From: Laetiporus sulphureus 93-53
Taxonomy: Eukaryota > Basidiomycota > Agaricomycetes > Polyporales > Laetiporaceae
Assembly: GCF_001632365.1 (NCBI RefSeq)
Contig: NW_024468524.1
Span: forward strand, 345,560 to 409,559
DNA length: 64,000 nucleotides
Reading direction: 5' to 3'
A program made the translations under genes and the position numbers. Shown piece by piece: positions 10,651 through 23,726 of this stretch. The notes under the pieces were generated by a model, which worked only from the letters and a program-made list of their open reading frames with translations, was not told the DNA's origin and did not search any database. Numbering within the stretch: the stretch's first letter is position 1; the number at the start of each line of letters is the position of its first letter.

Positions 10651-12826
10651 GGTCTTGACAATGATGGCGGTGGTTCGTGAATGGGTTCACCTGGGTAATG
10701 GGGAATCCGGAGTGAACGCAGTGCTCTGCCTGGCCTAACCTTGGCTGGGAGCATGGTTAAAGCACCAGACGATTGATCGCCGATGGATGTGAAACAGTGC
10801 AAGCGCGTTGCACAAGCTCTCAGATTGGGCACAACGCAGCCATTGATCGATGGGAGAACACCGTGGCAGAGATGCTCCCGGGCCTCGGCGGCACGCATAC
10901 TTACGCTTACTTGCGCTTGCCTTTCATTGGCCACGCTGCGATCTGTAGTCCACATCATCTCCCCACGGACACACAAGCGCACTCCTTGGAATGCCCGCCT
11001 TACCCGGCTTGTCCTGCGCCTTTCGGGTTCCGTTTCCATTCTTTGCCAGCAGTCGCTTTGTTCGCATCTCTTGAGATGCCTTCCAGGAGGCCTTTGCGGG
11101 ATCCGGAAATGAACACTGGTCACTCCGAGACCAGTATCTCTGTGGCACACTTACCGCCTGGAGTATGCGAAGGGCCATCCCTCGCGAAACAATCTTTCGA
11201 AGTTTGTAGACTCATCAGAAGCGGAAGGGCAGCTAACGTTCAACAACGCACCATCGTCATCGACTATCACGATGATGTTACAGACTTAAAGGGTGCTGCG
11301 TGACACATCATGATGGACATGCTGCAGATGGTTGAGTCGTTCTTGCTCTCCTTTCACCCCTTCTCCTGAATCATTTCTGGGCAAGTACCCCGGAAGCGCT
11401 TCGTCGAGTTACACACGTCCAGCCTCTCTTCGACTCCCCATTCGATAGCTTCCATCCTTGTGCGCTCATGAGATCATCCACCTGATCCGCGTCCTTCACG
11501 GCAGAGAGCGTGATCGGGCCCTTGCAGAGTGTCCACTCGGCCGCCGTCGCCGGCGAGCGGCTATATGGCTGTACGACGCGTCGATTCATCAATGGATCGT
11601 CCATGAGTACTGAGTACTGAGTCGTCGCCGAAGTTGCAATTTCCACGCGGGCGGTTCTCTTCATTGCATTCCCAGGACTAGCAACCATGGACACGGCCGC
11701 AGACATCGAATCATCAGGAGAGAGTGCCAGCGGGATCAAGCATAGTAATGGTGGCGAAGTTAGCGGGACTGATAGAACTCGCGTTGAGTCTTCTCTGGGT
11801 CATCGGCTCAATTTTGCACACACGGTGTAGTTCTTCAAGCCTGTCGACTCGTCTCTCACTCAGCTTCTAAAATGAACCCCAACACCTCCGATTGACTAGC
11901 AGAACGTGCTTCCCAGATGTAACACGCATGCAGTTGAGATCCGCTATTTTGGCTCTAGGACAACCTGTGTCAATGTGAGGACCATCGCAGATGTCAATGC
12001 TCATCGCCTTGCCGGATGCATTGCCAGCAGTAGTAGAAAAGAGGCTGTGGGGAGGGCGTGTAGCCAATGCCCTCCATACTTTTTGTCACCAGAACAACAT
12101 GGTCCACGTTCTCCTGGTATCAAATGGTAATCAAGTCTTGGTGTTTCTGCCGCCTCAAAGAGGTTTGAGACGCTAGGAGTCCTTGTTCATGGTGCAACAA
12201 TAAACAATAAACCTGAGTATGACTCATCCCTTCTATCACGCAGTCCTTGATTGATGTACATCGATATTTGTCTTCCTGTGGTATTAGGAATGGAAGCTGG
12301 TCCGTGGTCCAGCGATCTAGCTCGTTCTCCGCAGCATCAGGCGCTCATGCGGACAGCCTCATGAGAACATTGACCACGATTTTCAGCGTTGAACCATCGC
12401 TTTCCACTCGGCAAAGTGTGTCAATCATGGAAGCTGTCTGACTGGAACTTCTCCGGCGTGATGCCTCTTTGAATGGCTGTGTTCTCTCACGGTATGATTG
12501 GATGCAATGCCTTCGGTGATGTTATCTACCCCCCTTTGCGAGCTTCCTGTGGTCTGAACATTGTATTGCTCCAAACAAGGATTGACGGGACGGATTGCAG
12601 CATTCAAAATGGCGAGTCTGAACCTGAATGCATGACGCTTCGACATTGCTCCATCATACCCACAAAGCCATGGCATCATCAGATTCCCTATCATTGCTGT
12701 ACGTATATCCCACATCTACGAATAAAGCAGTCGGTGATTTTAAGTACTATTTCGATTGTAGTGCAGGTCCGCAGGTTCGTTAGCCGTTGTTTATGTCCCG
12801 ACTATTGTCGACACAGCCTGAATTAG
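10651..12826. other. Intergenic, 2.2 kb; may hold the first exon of the DUF6534 gene
   Basis: No domain is recognisable. The region must hold the P450 promoter (immediately right of 10650) and the missing first exon of the membrane-protein gene that follows. A candidate start, ATGGCATCATCAG near 12671, followed by a GTACGT donor, does not join in phase to the exon at 12827, so I did not use it. Confidence 0.4.
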
Positions 12827-14327
12827 TTGCTGGCCTTCGTTTTCAACTGGGGCTTACTCGGCATCCTCAACACTCAAGTCTGTGAGCACTGATTCCTACA
12901 CGCCTGACGTGCATAGATGCTAATCATGGGACTTACCCGAGACAGACGTGTACTATTGTAATTTTCCAGCAGACCGTATATACCTGAGGTGCCTAGGTAC
13001 CTATGACTTCTATTGACTCTCCTCTGAAAGTCCAGCTGAATTGTTGCAGTATACGGCATTTTGACCTTCGAATGGGTCCAGACCGGCTTGGTCACTGCGC
13101 AAATGTTTGATGTTTACCTCTACAACTATGCAATCGGGCCGCCATCATCTCCACCAAATGGATTTGGTTCTCCGCTCCAGTAATGGGTTCTGTGATAGCG
13201 GCAACGGTGCAATTGTTCTTTGCATGGCGTATATTCGCGCTGGCCAAACCGAGCAAGCTTCATCGTGCAGCCTTGCGCAAGGCAATGTACGCATTAGTGT
13301 TGGCAATTGTGATTGTGAGCAAGCTATGCATATAGTGATCAAGATTATCTGCTCAAATACTTGTGCGTAGCTATCAGTCGGTCAGGCAATTTCTGGGGTC
13401 ACTGGCGGTATCTTGGTATGAATTTTGCCTCATTTGTGTAACCCCCTAGGCTCATGCATATACGTTCAGGCGCGTGTGTCACCTTCTGCTCGCGATATGG
13501 ATAATGCAGTAACGCCTCTAATGGTATGTACAAAACGTATCTGTTGTATTGCGGCAGCCATCGTGACAAGTTGTAGCTCTGGCTTGCGTTGAGCGCAGTC
13601 GATGATGTCCTCATCGCGACTACAATGTGTATATTGGTCAGTTTCTTGCTTCGCTTGTTATATTCTCCCTCTAATGTGGAACACAAAGCTGCTCAAGAGC
13701 AGAACAGGGTTTGCCTCGACAGATGCTTTAATCCATCGCATCATGAAACTCACCGTGGAGACGAATGCCGCCACCGGCAAGCATTCAATATGTATAGATG
13801 CGATATCACGCTTACAAATAACGTCTGCAGCATTCTTTGCCGTCATCCTAGCCATAATAGCGGGCATTCCTCCAGTGAGTAGCGCGCAGGTTTCGTATTG
13901 TTGGTCCATCTCAGTGAATCCAGACGGACACAACGCTTATTTATCAATTTCCGTAAGTGGTAAAGATTGTTGTTCGGTGACATGATTACTGACCTGCTGT
14001 AAAGGAGCATCGTGCTTCCCAAAGTGTATGTGATCGATTCTCAGCATGAAATATGAGCATCGTGATTGACATTCCTCCCTCAGATACGCCAACTCCTTCC
14101 TTGCGAACATCAACAGTCGAGCGTCCTTGAGACAGCAGAACGCTATCGGAGCTTCACTGCAAGTACCTCACATTGCCACGTCCCCGGAAACAACGGTATT
14201 AGATACCGTCGCAGACATTGAGGCGTCAAGAGAAAACAGCAGAGAAACTGCGTATAACAAGGATCGCGATTTGAACGAGACGATGGTAGAGCTCAACGTG
14301 GGTATCTGGAACATCGACGAGACTTGA
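12827..14327 (+). CDS. DUF6534-type multi-pass membrane protein (5' exon missing, one frame break)
   Basis: Eleven short exons fit: 12827-12881, 12946-12996, 13050-13314, 13371-13415, 13470-13523, 13577-13636, 13689-13776, 13831-13874, 13924-13952, 14005-14025, 14084-14327. Introns are 49-64 nt. The product has the DUF6534 plan: FNWGLLGILNTQVYVYYCNF, FSAPVMGSVIAATVQLFFAWRI, LWLALSAVDDVLIATTM, and TDALIHRIMKLTVETNAAT followed by FFAVILAIIAG. It ends with IVLPKVYANSFLANINSRASL and a polar tail. These are hydrophobic helices of a 7TM-like fungal family of unknown function. One intron (13777-13830) starts with GC. Exon three needs one extra base near 13128-13150 to stay in frame, so it is either a pseudogene or a sequence error. 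The first exon and start codon were not found. Confidence 0.7.
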
Positions 14328-15568
14328 ATTCATTTCAGATCGATTTTAGCCTGTTGGGTCTTCCATCCAGCAATCGAAAGTCAGTCGTAACAGTCTCGAC
14401 TGATTCGTAGCCGTGCCGTGAAAGAGGACGGGGTCTACCTTGTTTATTCCTGAGCGATATGATAGTAAGACAGGAAATACTCATTGCGAGCTCGATACGA
14501 GACACACTTGTCACTTGCATTTATGACTCATGATATGCACGTTGTGCAATGAAGTCGGAATCTACCTTCTTTGTTCCTGAGCGCTATGATAGGACCGGAA
14601 ATATTTATTGCGAGCTGGATACGAGACACTCCTGTCAATTGTATTTGTGATTCACGATATGCACCCACGATATGCACTTTGTACAATAGGCCTGCAGTGA
14701 ACAACGTGCACCCAGGAGATGCCAATTGATGAGTCCTTCATACACGCAATGCCAGTGCTGAAGAAATCGAGCGAAAGCAGAGGAAATGATGCGAGCCCTG
14801 TACGTCCGTGGCTCGTGCCTTTCGCTAGTAGCGCGGTCCGAAGCTGCATGTTTACTTCGCCATTCCAACAGTGGGCTCACTGATTGTCCACGCTTTAAAT
14901 CATATTGATGAAGAACGGGAGACGCACTGGTACTGATGTAAACTGTCAGGGTACAGATAGATCGTGACCGAAGCTCATGCAGGTGCTATAGTATGACATT
15001 TAAAGATGCAGAGCCGAGTCTTCACACTAGCGCCACCACGAAAGGTCTGTCATACCATCAAAAAAGGAGGGAGGCTACTGGTGGAAAAGGATTTCAACTG
15101 TTTTTCTATTACGATACACGTACAATCCTCTATACGGCAGATGGACCTACTGATGGGTGATTGTAGAGCAGAGCCGAGTCGCAAGCATCGGATCTGTCAG
15201 GAGTCATCCACCGTACAGCACATCCTGCAGCCACCGCCTTGCAATCTGGTCTCGCGGCGTTCTACCGACCTTGACGCCTGAGGGCCGTCAGGTGGGGTCC
15301 TTCAAGACAGAAAACAATACATTAGCGTGTCGTCCCACATGAACACTCCGGCCAGTACACCACGTTTGTGACTATATAATCCGGAAGAACATAGAGCAGC
15401 ATTTGTCGGCCTGGGATAATTCATTCAGGAGAGGGGATGCTCTGAATCAGCAATGCCCGCGCACGCTCCGTCCGACTCTTGATATTGCACCTGAATGGCT
15501 CAGGACACCTGGAAACAAAGAGCGCCTCTCAGCCCTACATCCAAAAATATTTCAAAGCAGCACAGAGC
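14328..15568. other. Intergenic with degenerate direct repeats and P450 copy 2 3' flank
   Basis: No gene recognised. The left part holds two long imperfect direct repeats, listed separately. The right end (about 15400-15568) resembles the 3' flank of P450 copy 1. Confidence 0.5.
14431..14695. repeat. Two imperfect direct repeats of about 125 bp
   Basis: Copy one (about 14431-14553) and copy two (about 14557-14695) share, in order, TCTACCTT.TTT.TTCCTGAGCG, ATGATAG, GGAAATA, ATTGCGAGCT, GATACGAGACAC and CACGATATGCAC-like blocks. Copy two carries an extra duplication of the 'cacgatatgcac' word near its end. No coding sense was found. Confidence 0.7.
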
Positions 15569-17633
15569 TCACACTATCGTTCCAGACGTATACGCAATCT
15601 CGGGAACGATCGGTTCACCACGTTCATCGACAGCTGGGACGACGTCGCAGGTGGCAAGCACGGTGGCGATCACCGCGAAGATGGTGCCTTGGGCAAAGTA
15701 GAACCCCGGGCACGCCCGCCGTCCGAACCCGAATGCCAGGTCGGTGACCTTCTGCATCTCGGCGTCCGCGTTGCCGTAACGCTCAGGCTTGAAGTCCATC
15801 GGGTCAGCGTATGTCATCGGATCGTGCAGCATATGCCTGGCACAGACCATCCCGGTACTTCTTCAGCGCGCTGATGACGGAAGACACATCGTGGCATCCT
15901 CACCATATGTTTGGCACTACGACAGAACCCTTGGGAAGATGAACACCATGGTACACGTCCGCCTCGCTCAGCGCATGAGGGATGCCTAGAGACGTCCGTC
16001 AGCGACAGCGACAGCGAGGCCGAGGAGAGTCGAACACTCACAGAGCGGCGCAGGGGGATTCCATCGGAACACTTCAGTGACCAGGCTTCGAACATACGGG
16101 AGCGACGTCCTGTCGGTGATCGACGGCAGACGGTCGGTCCCAACCACTGCGTCGATCTCCGCTTGCGCTTTGGCCTGGACTTCCGGGTAGTGGAGCATGG
16201 CAAGGCAGAAAGTCAGGATCGTGGACACGTTCTACTCACCTCAAAAGGTAAGTTACTGTCTCGGAGAGCAGGTAAGGGAATAAATGTACAGACCGTTTCG
16301 AGCCCTCCTCCCAGAACACTCCCTGCTGCCCAGACAAGGGCGTGCTCATCCTCCTTAGACAGCTCACCATCCGCTTGCAAGAGCGATGTTGCACAAAGAC
16401 TGGGAGTGTGTGCGATGCCGGCGGACTTGAACATAAGGTGTTAACACCCGCTCAGGGATGGCAGAAACAGCAAGATAGCACTTACAAGGTTCTCCTTGCA
16501 CCAACGGTATGGAATCCAGCTCGCATTTATGCGGATCTCGCGCCAGTCTCGGGCCGTGCGGAGAAAACCCGTCCCTGGCATCCAAAGGGGCAAGTGCTGC
16601 ACTGTAGATATCACGAGCGTGAGCAGACGTGCAATGATGAAGGAGCGAGATGAATATGCGCTTACGTTGCGGGATGAAGTCAACGAGCCACGTGCCTACG
16701 GCGCACGCCTTGCTGAAGTTGTCCGCGTTGGAGAACGGAATGGTGATATACGGGTCGTCTTCTGACTTGACGGTATAGCCATAATTAGCCTCCATGATAA
16801 TCGCTGCAATGCTCCTGCACAGGAGGTCGACCTGTGGTAAGTGAAGCCCAACGGAGATCATGAAACACTCACATTTTCAACTGACGGGCGAGGGAGCTCG
16901 GGTCATCGAGCAGAGCTTGGACGAGCTTGCGCGCGTCGGTCTCCTGGAGATGGAAGTAGCGCGGAACGGTCCCTTGGGCGAAATCCTGCTTGATGAGCTT
17001 GCGCTGCCTGCGGAAACTCTCGCCGTAAGGCTTGAGAGCGAAACCCTCACTGTAACCGACCCTGCAGATAGCGGCAATCGACGGGCAGTGAGCATGCCTT
17101 ACACCGAATTGGGGTGAGAAACGACGTACAGATCACCTGCCATGACCTGTGAACATGGATGATGGATGAGGGCGCGATTCTGTGCGGCATAGAACAACGA
17201 ATAAAACTCACGAGATGAGGCCTGTCTGAATAAATGGAGGATCGCTTGTCGAGGAGGTCTCTCGCTACCTCGGCAGAGTTTATAATAATAACAGGCTGGC
17301 CAAGGACGTCTAGATGAATGATATCACCTGGCAGATGATGTGTAAGATATCGCTTTCAAGATCAAGCACGGGGAGGTGATCACCGTATGTGTCCGCCCAC
17401 TTGGAGTAGGTCAGCCAAGGATTGAGCTGGGGGATCTGAAGCGCATTGCCGACGAGCGGCCAGCGGGTGGGGCCAGGAGCCATGCGGAGGCGTTCGCGTG
17501 AGCACAGCAGATGCTTCGCGAGAACGTAGGTGCCACAGGCGATGGCGGCGACAGCAAGAGGCCGAAGCATGTCTTTGATGACGGCAGCGACGCAGAGAGC
17601 GACGGCGACGGGTAGAACTTGAATGGTGTCCAT
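15569..17633 (-). CDS. Cytochrome P450 monooxygenase, copy 2
   Basis: A paralogue of the gene at 8573-10650 with the same exon-intron plan, including the 17-nt exon encoding the MAGDL region (near 17147-17131). Exon one runs 17633-17384 and the last exon ends with a stop at 15569, giving about 502 residues. Visible motifs: [13 protein letters not shown] hinge, TEVFRW (ExxR), FKPERY, and [10 protein letters not shown] with the haem cysteine. All splice pairs I followed are GT-AG; the intron that has a GC donor in copy 1 begins GTGAGT here. The anchor lacks the 39-bp duplication of copy 1. Both copies look intact. High similarity in exons, intron positions and 3' flank points to a fairly recent segmental duplication. 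Substrate unknown; CYP64/CYP5144-like by appearance. Confidence 0.88.
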
Positions 17634-20600
17634 GGCTTTAGCGTAGACGACGATGGCGCGGATGTGGGGGGAGGTGAAGGCGGCGCAATAGCATGGCGAG
17701 CAAGGACCCGGTGGAGGACATGTTGAGAGTGAAGACCAGTAGCCGATATCTCTCTAGGGCGTCCGATCGCTGCCCCAGCATCGCGGCAGCCCGCACTCTC
17801 GCACTCCATTCTTCGCACAGCCGCTGCTCCAAAATGACCACGCTGCACCAGGCCCATCGTTGTGGTGTTTAGGTGCCGAAGTTCGATGTCGCCTCACATC
17901 CCATCGGTACTGTTGCGAGGAGGATCAGGTCTACACCCCAAGACCCAAGTCTTTCGGCCCAGGACTACTCTGAAGAATGTACGGATCAGGCGAGCAACCG
18001 GCAACGGCCGACCGCGGGATTAGTTGCTTGTCCCTTTCCCAGTGCATAGGATGACTCGTAAGGTGTAACAGAGTAAATTCCATGTTTGGTGGTTCCGTTG
18101 GATCATCGAATATATTATGCCGTCGGAGAAAACAATGATAGAGATGTTCAAGTTGGCCACCGAGAGAACTCTTGACAGCGCTAACAGACTTTTAGCTGAG
18201 AAATATCCGAGAGTAGACGAGAATACATGATCATACACGAGTTCACAAGTGAGAGTCCCCAGATCGCGTAACGAGCAGTCGAAGTTGCCGTACGGAGCAC
18301 ACGAGTAGGTTCAAGTTGGGGAATCCACAGCTCCATTCCAAGGCGGGAGGGCGCCTTGTATACATTGTAAAGTGACATAAGAAGGAGTTCATGGAAAAAC
18401 GTTGACAGAGAATCCGTGACAAGGAAAACTGAACTTACTTTGTATGGTAATCGTATGCCCTAAAATGAAAACCAACTAGTCTAAGGACAGATGGCGCTCC
18501 GGAACGACACCTGTCACTACGATTGACACTGGAATGATACTCCAATCGGACGTGACAGTTGACATAGATTGACTTTTCAAGACTTTACAAGTTATGAGAT
18601 GCCTTTGCTTTGGGTAAGGCTTGTACTATTCTCCAAGAAATTGTGCTGATGCTGAATTATTCTCGAAAACTTGTTCAGTACAAAATCAGGCACGCAACAT
18701 TGCCTCTGGCACTGCGCTCAACGGCGCGGGCGATGAGCGCGAGGGCGCGCCGTGCTTATGAGCTTTCGCGAATGGCGAGATTTGGTGCCGTTCAGTTCCA
18801 GGAGGTCTCAAGCATGACGCCGAGGACATGAAACCTCGCGACTTGCAAATTGAGCTAGTTGGGACAATAGACTTGATCCTCATCAGCAACCGTAACCTGC
18901 CATTCCTCGTCACGAATAAACCATGCCATCTCCATCACCTGCTATCTGTCTGTGTTCTTCTGACCTTGCCTCGTAGCCTCTCACGGCGTTGCCGATCTCC
19001 CCGAGCTCGGTATCAGCAACATATCGCACATCCTGACTCCAGGTTTGAGGGGTGTAAATGGCGCCATTATGCCTTTATACGGTCAAGTCCGTGTGAAAGA
19101 CTCGTTATTCTCCCATCAAGATTCCGTTGACACAGCTACGGTGTGTGCTGTTTCTTCTCTTCTCTTACTGCACATTGATTGCTTCCTGAGGTTGATATCT
19201 CTATCGAATTTCCCTCCGGACCGTACCCTGGCCCATGAATCCGGTTTGTCAGCTATCAAAATGAACAGCCACTGCGAATTCGCTCGATCGATTGTGCTCT
19301 TAATTGTAATGGTACACTTCAACACATTCGGAAATGACCCCTTGACTGAATGAGGGAAATAGGAGCGTTGAAGACTGAATCTCACTGGCACGACATACGT
19401 CTAGTAGACAGTGCCTCCCATCTGGCTGTGACAATAAATGTCAAAGCCAGGGAGATCAGCAAGCAACAGAGGGCAGTAATTTGACGAAGAAAAATAACAA
19501 GTCAAATGCGTCCAGTCTCGAAATATAGGAAAGGATTCGGGATTCGCGCCATGTTAGTTCGAAAGCAACAGGTACACAGGCCCTATACCGGCAAGTTTAC
19601 CAATCGTCCCGAGGACTTCGAGCCTTCGCCGGGAATCCTGCATGAACTATCTTCTATCTCTCGTGGACCTGTTCTGATCTAGCCTCGAGCCATGAACATC
19701 GAGCCTCTGGAGCGTTGACGTTGAGACCTGCGACGAGGCGGTGATCCAGGAACGACCCGTCCCGGGAAGCTTCCCACATCGCTTACGTTGCGGGAACCAC
19801 ACCGGTCTCAGCCAAGCCAACTCTATTCCGACGGACGCTTTTTGATGGGCTAGTGGATTTAGATGGGGAGCCACACATGACGAGGGACTGTGACGGTCCT
19901 CACCGTGATGATAGGCGACTTCGTGAGATCGGTCCGAGGTGTTCCTGAGTGCGTTGCTGTCGACCGTCAGTGAATGAATTGTCGTCTGAAGGACCTGAAG
20001 ATCGGCAGCAAGGCCCTCCTGACCGTGCATACACTCGAGTCGTCGTAGAGGAGCGATAGGCGTACAACAGCTCTCCGAGCGGGTCGCAACCACAAGCATC
20101 CCGATAATTAATTTTACTTCCATCCACGCGTGGTTCACGGGTTCACGCGTGCGATTCCCGGAGAGGTGACCGCTGGTGCAGCTCCCAAACAGGTCCACGG
20201 AGACTCGCCACCATCAAGACCAGAACGGTGCTCCACGCGACTCGACCGCTCGCCTTTCGGAAAGAGGGTCACCGGATTGGAAAATATTTGCAGCGGTCCT
20301 CGATCGAGGCACCGTCGGCGTCGACGGTACCTCGCAAGGGGAGAACATACAGATGTCGCCCTGAGCGATGGAGTACCTTCACGGAGTGGACTCTAGCACT
20401 AGGCCGTTTAGGGTTCGGGCAATGTGGAAAGCGGAGCCCGTGACATGCTGGTGCGTCAGGTTCCGTGCTGGGTTGGCGTGCGCGGGTGGAGCTAACGTTA
20501 TGTGCAATATCAATATCAACAGCTGGCAAGGTTCCAAGTCTTCCGGGACTGGTGCCCACTGAACAGATGCTCTCAGGTGAGTTACATATAGGTTTTCTGT

Positions 20601-21602
20601 TGAAAATAGTAAGCAGGAATCCAGGCCGTGACCTGTAGATGGAGCGCACGAACCGTCTGGAATCCGACGAAAAGAACCCCCGATACTCGGACCAGTAGCC
20701 TCGATCGCAAGCAAGTATTTGATGAGCAAAAAGACGCACACGAAATCGTTCGGTATACGCGTGCAAGCGTGCCTTTCCGATAAGAGGATTTTTCGGCTAA
20801 ACTTCAGCGGCAATGATGGAGCGAAGAGCTCCCCGGAAAGGCAGAGTGGCACTGGACCAAGCGCGGCGGCCGATTGAACTTGCAGCATACGAGCTCCATG
20901 AACACGCGGGAACGCCGTTGTGCGGAGCACGTCCATTGTCCGGGGCCTTAGCGTCCGAATGTGGATTTTTCTGATCACAACTAGCTAGAGGAATACCGGA
21001 TTGCGACGATCACGCACAATTGGTGCTACGCCATAGCTCGGAACAGTGCGATGTGGGTCTGTCGTTTCCGGGGCCTTTTCCGCAAAATATGCATACGCCG
21101 TCCCGACGTCTTGACGCTGATATTTTATCTGGTATACTGCTCGAGTAGGTGCGTGGGTGACCCGGGCATCCAGGAAAACAAAATGAATGGTGCCTTCGGC
21201 CCAGGGCTAGGTGATGCGCCACCACGCCAATCGGGCGCTGCCACTGGCGACTGCTCGGGTCCTCCTATGATGTGCATACCACGTGACATCAAAAAACCCG
21301 TAACAAAAAGCGCTGATTGGCCAGGGATCCGTGCGGGGACCGTCGCAGTCAGTGAGCACCGGGGCAGTCGCAGGCTTAGGGCCGAACTCTGGACGGCCGC
21401 GGACACAAGACATTCTTCTGCCCCCGCCCGCCTCGGTTGCTGCATTGCGGCCTTCCTCCTCTCCTCCCTATATTAAATCACGGATACGACCTCCCTGATT
21501 CCTCGTCCCCTTTCCGACACTCGAGCACGCCAAAAGTGCCAGATCCGACAATTCTTCTGACGAGAGCGAGATCCAGCGAGAGGATCCACGACCATCACCA
21601 CT
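17634..21602. other. Gene-poor region, 4 kb
   Basis: No gene could be supported. The longest frame (minus strand, 20978-20379, 199 codons) lacks any domain and is overlapped by equally open frames on both strands in GC-rich sequence, so it is probably chance. The left end is the promoter side of P450 copy 2 and the right end is the ZIP promoter. Degraded transposon sequence is possible, but no RT, transposase or terminal repeats were seen. Confidence 0.4.
21467..21476 (+). promoter_or_regulatory. Candidate TATA element of the ZIP gene
   Basis: CCCTATATTAAATC lies about 130 nt before the ATG at 21603, directly after a C/T-rich stretch. The C/T-rich run followed by a TATA-like word is common in fungal promoters. 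This is a position-based guess. Confidence 0.3.
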
Positions 21603-23154
21603 ATGAGGGGCCATTCGATCCACAGACGAGACGACGCCGTCAACTGCGGCAGCGGCGGCGGCGCCGAAACCTACACTGGACTCAGGATAGGATCGATATT
21701 CATCATCATGGCGACCTCCATGTGCGCCGCACTCTTCCCGGTACTCGCACGGAGAATGAGGTGGTTACGAATGTGCGTACCGGACATGGCGTTCCAGATT
21801 GCGAAGTACTTTGGTAGTGGCGTCATCGTGAGTCTTAACTCCTTGCTTCTGAATCACATCCTCTAACCTTCTGTTCTGGACGCCCGTGAACCAGATCGCA
21901 ACAGCCTTCATCCACTTGCTAGATCCAGCTATGGACGAGCTCGGGTCGGAGTGTCTCTCGGCTGCGTGGCAAGAATACGTGCGTGTTCGTCTTCGTCTCG
22001 TCCCCTATTTCTTCTCATGCTTGCCAAATGCAGCCGTACGCACTGGCGATATGCCTTGGCAGCATATTTATGATCTTTATCATAGAGATCGCCGCCTTCC
22101 GCTGGGGTACTGCTGTGCTTTCCAAGGCTGGCTTTGCATACGGTGAGCCTTCCTTTACATCTGTCAAATCGATGGGATACATACAACACTCTGTATCGCC
22201 ATATTGTCCTTCACAATTCCTATCGACTAGTGCTCACTTGTGATGCATTCCTTCTCGGCTGGTGTCCATCATACTCACATCACTGGTTTTAGACGCACAC
22301 GGTCACGGCCTCGCCACCGGCGCAAACGCCGCACATGGACCCGAACATCGGACCGCCACCGAAACTACGAGCGAAAAGGACACCATCAACGAAGTTGGCG
22401 CGGGCGATATCGAGGCGTTCCCGAAGAAGCATCTGGAACAACACGAACATGCCCACGCCCATGCCGTTGGGAACTTTTCCGATTCAGCGATCGCTCAGAT
22501 TATCGGCGTGGCGATCCTCGAGTTCGGTGTGTTGCTGCATAGGTGAGTCATGGATCCATTAATCCTTGAGGATGGCTACTAACTTGATGTGCAGTATATT
22601 CGTCGGGCTCACGCTCGCGGTGAACGAAGAGTTCAAGATCCTCTTCGTTGTCATCGTCTTTCACCGTGCGTGCCTGTCTTCCTTTCTTCTCCCTCTTTCT
22701 CCCGTAGTGACTCTGTCCTCCCGCGCAGAAACATTCGAAGGTCTTGGTGTCGGCTCTCGACTAGCATACATGGAGCTCCCACAGAAATACGCGTACTTCC
22801 CCGTGCTTGGTGGGGTCCTTTATGGGCTGACGACGCCCGTTGGGATCGCGGCCGGCCTTGGCGTGCGTTCGTCGTACAATCCAGATGGGACGACGGCGAG
22901 CATCGTCAGCGGTATATTGGACGCGTTCAGCGCGGGAATCCTCATCTACACGGGGCTAGTCGAGGTACGTCAGCATCACGTATCGAGTGTTTGAACGGAG
23001 ATTAACGATACCGCCTGCAATCGCACAGCTGATGGCGCATGAGTTCATTTTTAACAAGGAAATGATGGATAGTTCGAACCGACACCTTGTCTTCGCGATT
23101 GGGTGCATGATGCTCGGCGCGGGCCTGATGGCGCTTCTCGGCAAGTGGGCATAA
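21603..23154 (+). CDS. ZIP-family zinc/iron transporter
   Basis: Seven exons join in frame to 366 residues: 21603-21827, 21895-21978, 22034-22142, 22293-22542, 22595-22665, 22729-22964, 23029-23154. Eight hydrophobic segments can be counted. The signature helices are present: IATAFIHLLDPAMDEL (TM2), IIGVAILEFGVLLHSIFVGLTL (TM4, with the metal-binding H...G) and VIVFHQTFEGLGVGSRL (TM5). A His-rich loop (HEHAHAHA, near residue 195) sits between TM3 and TM4, as in Zrt1-type plasma-membrane transporters. Known role: uptake of Zn2+ (or Fe2+) into the cytosol, with the loop sensing metal and serving degradation control. The nearest yeast relatives are Zrt1/Zrt2; I cannot say which. All introns are 50-150 nt with GT-AG ends. 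Confidence 0.93.
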
Positions 23155-23700
23155 TACTTGTCGTCGGCGCTCTCCTTCGTCTCGCTGGCGCATTGCCGTC
23201 GCTCTTCGCCCGTGCTTGGATGCGTTCAGAGAGCATCCCAGTCATTCGTCCAGGATAGGATAGGACCGGAGATCATCTTGGGCACCCCGCCTCCTCGCTT
23301 CGTCGTTCAGCCGTTCACCGTTTATACTTAACGCATTTACGCCGCACTCACGCACTGCACCGGCAACCTAGCCTTTTTACACGCATCTATCGTTATCGTC
23401 ATGATATCGCAGGTTCTCTTACTGTGTTACTATCGTCTCCTGTTTCTTCGATTTAATACGTCATCCTGTGTTGCGCTACATCTGTACGTCGTGTCTGTAA
23501 GGATGCCATTATAGGATATGGGGATGTCTCGCACCATCATCCATGTCACTGTCGCTAGAAAATGCACACCATGTTTCTCGTCGGAGGCATTGCGGTCGAT
23601 CTAATGAGGTACAGCGGATACAGGGAACCATGTCTTGCGGGAGAAGTGCCGTCCCCGCTATTTTCATGAACTGTACGAGATTCAGCAACAAAAAGAAGAT
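23155..23700. other. Intergenic, no gene recognised
   Basis: 3' flank of the ZIP gene running into the retroelement relic. Nothing recognisable. Confidence 0.5.
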
Positions 23701-23726
23701 GGAGGCAGCAGCGTTGGGGCAGCCAC

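Noticed and set aside
20379..20978. 199-codon minus-strand frame in the gene-poor region
   Set aside because: No domain, no splice partners, and other frames are open over the same GC-rich sequence.
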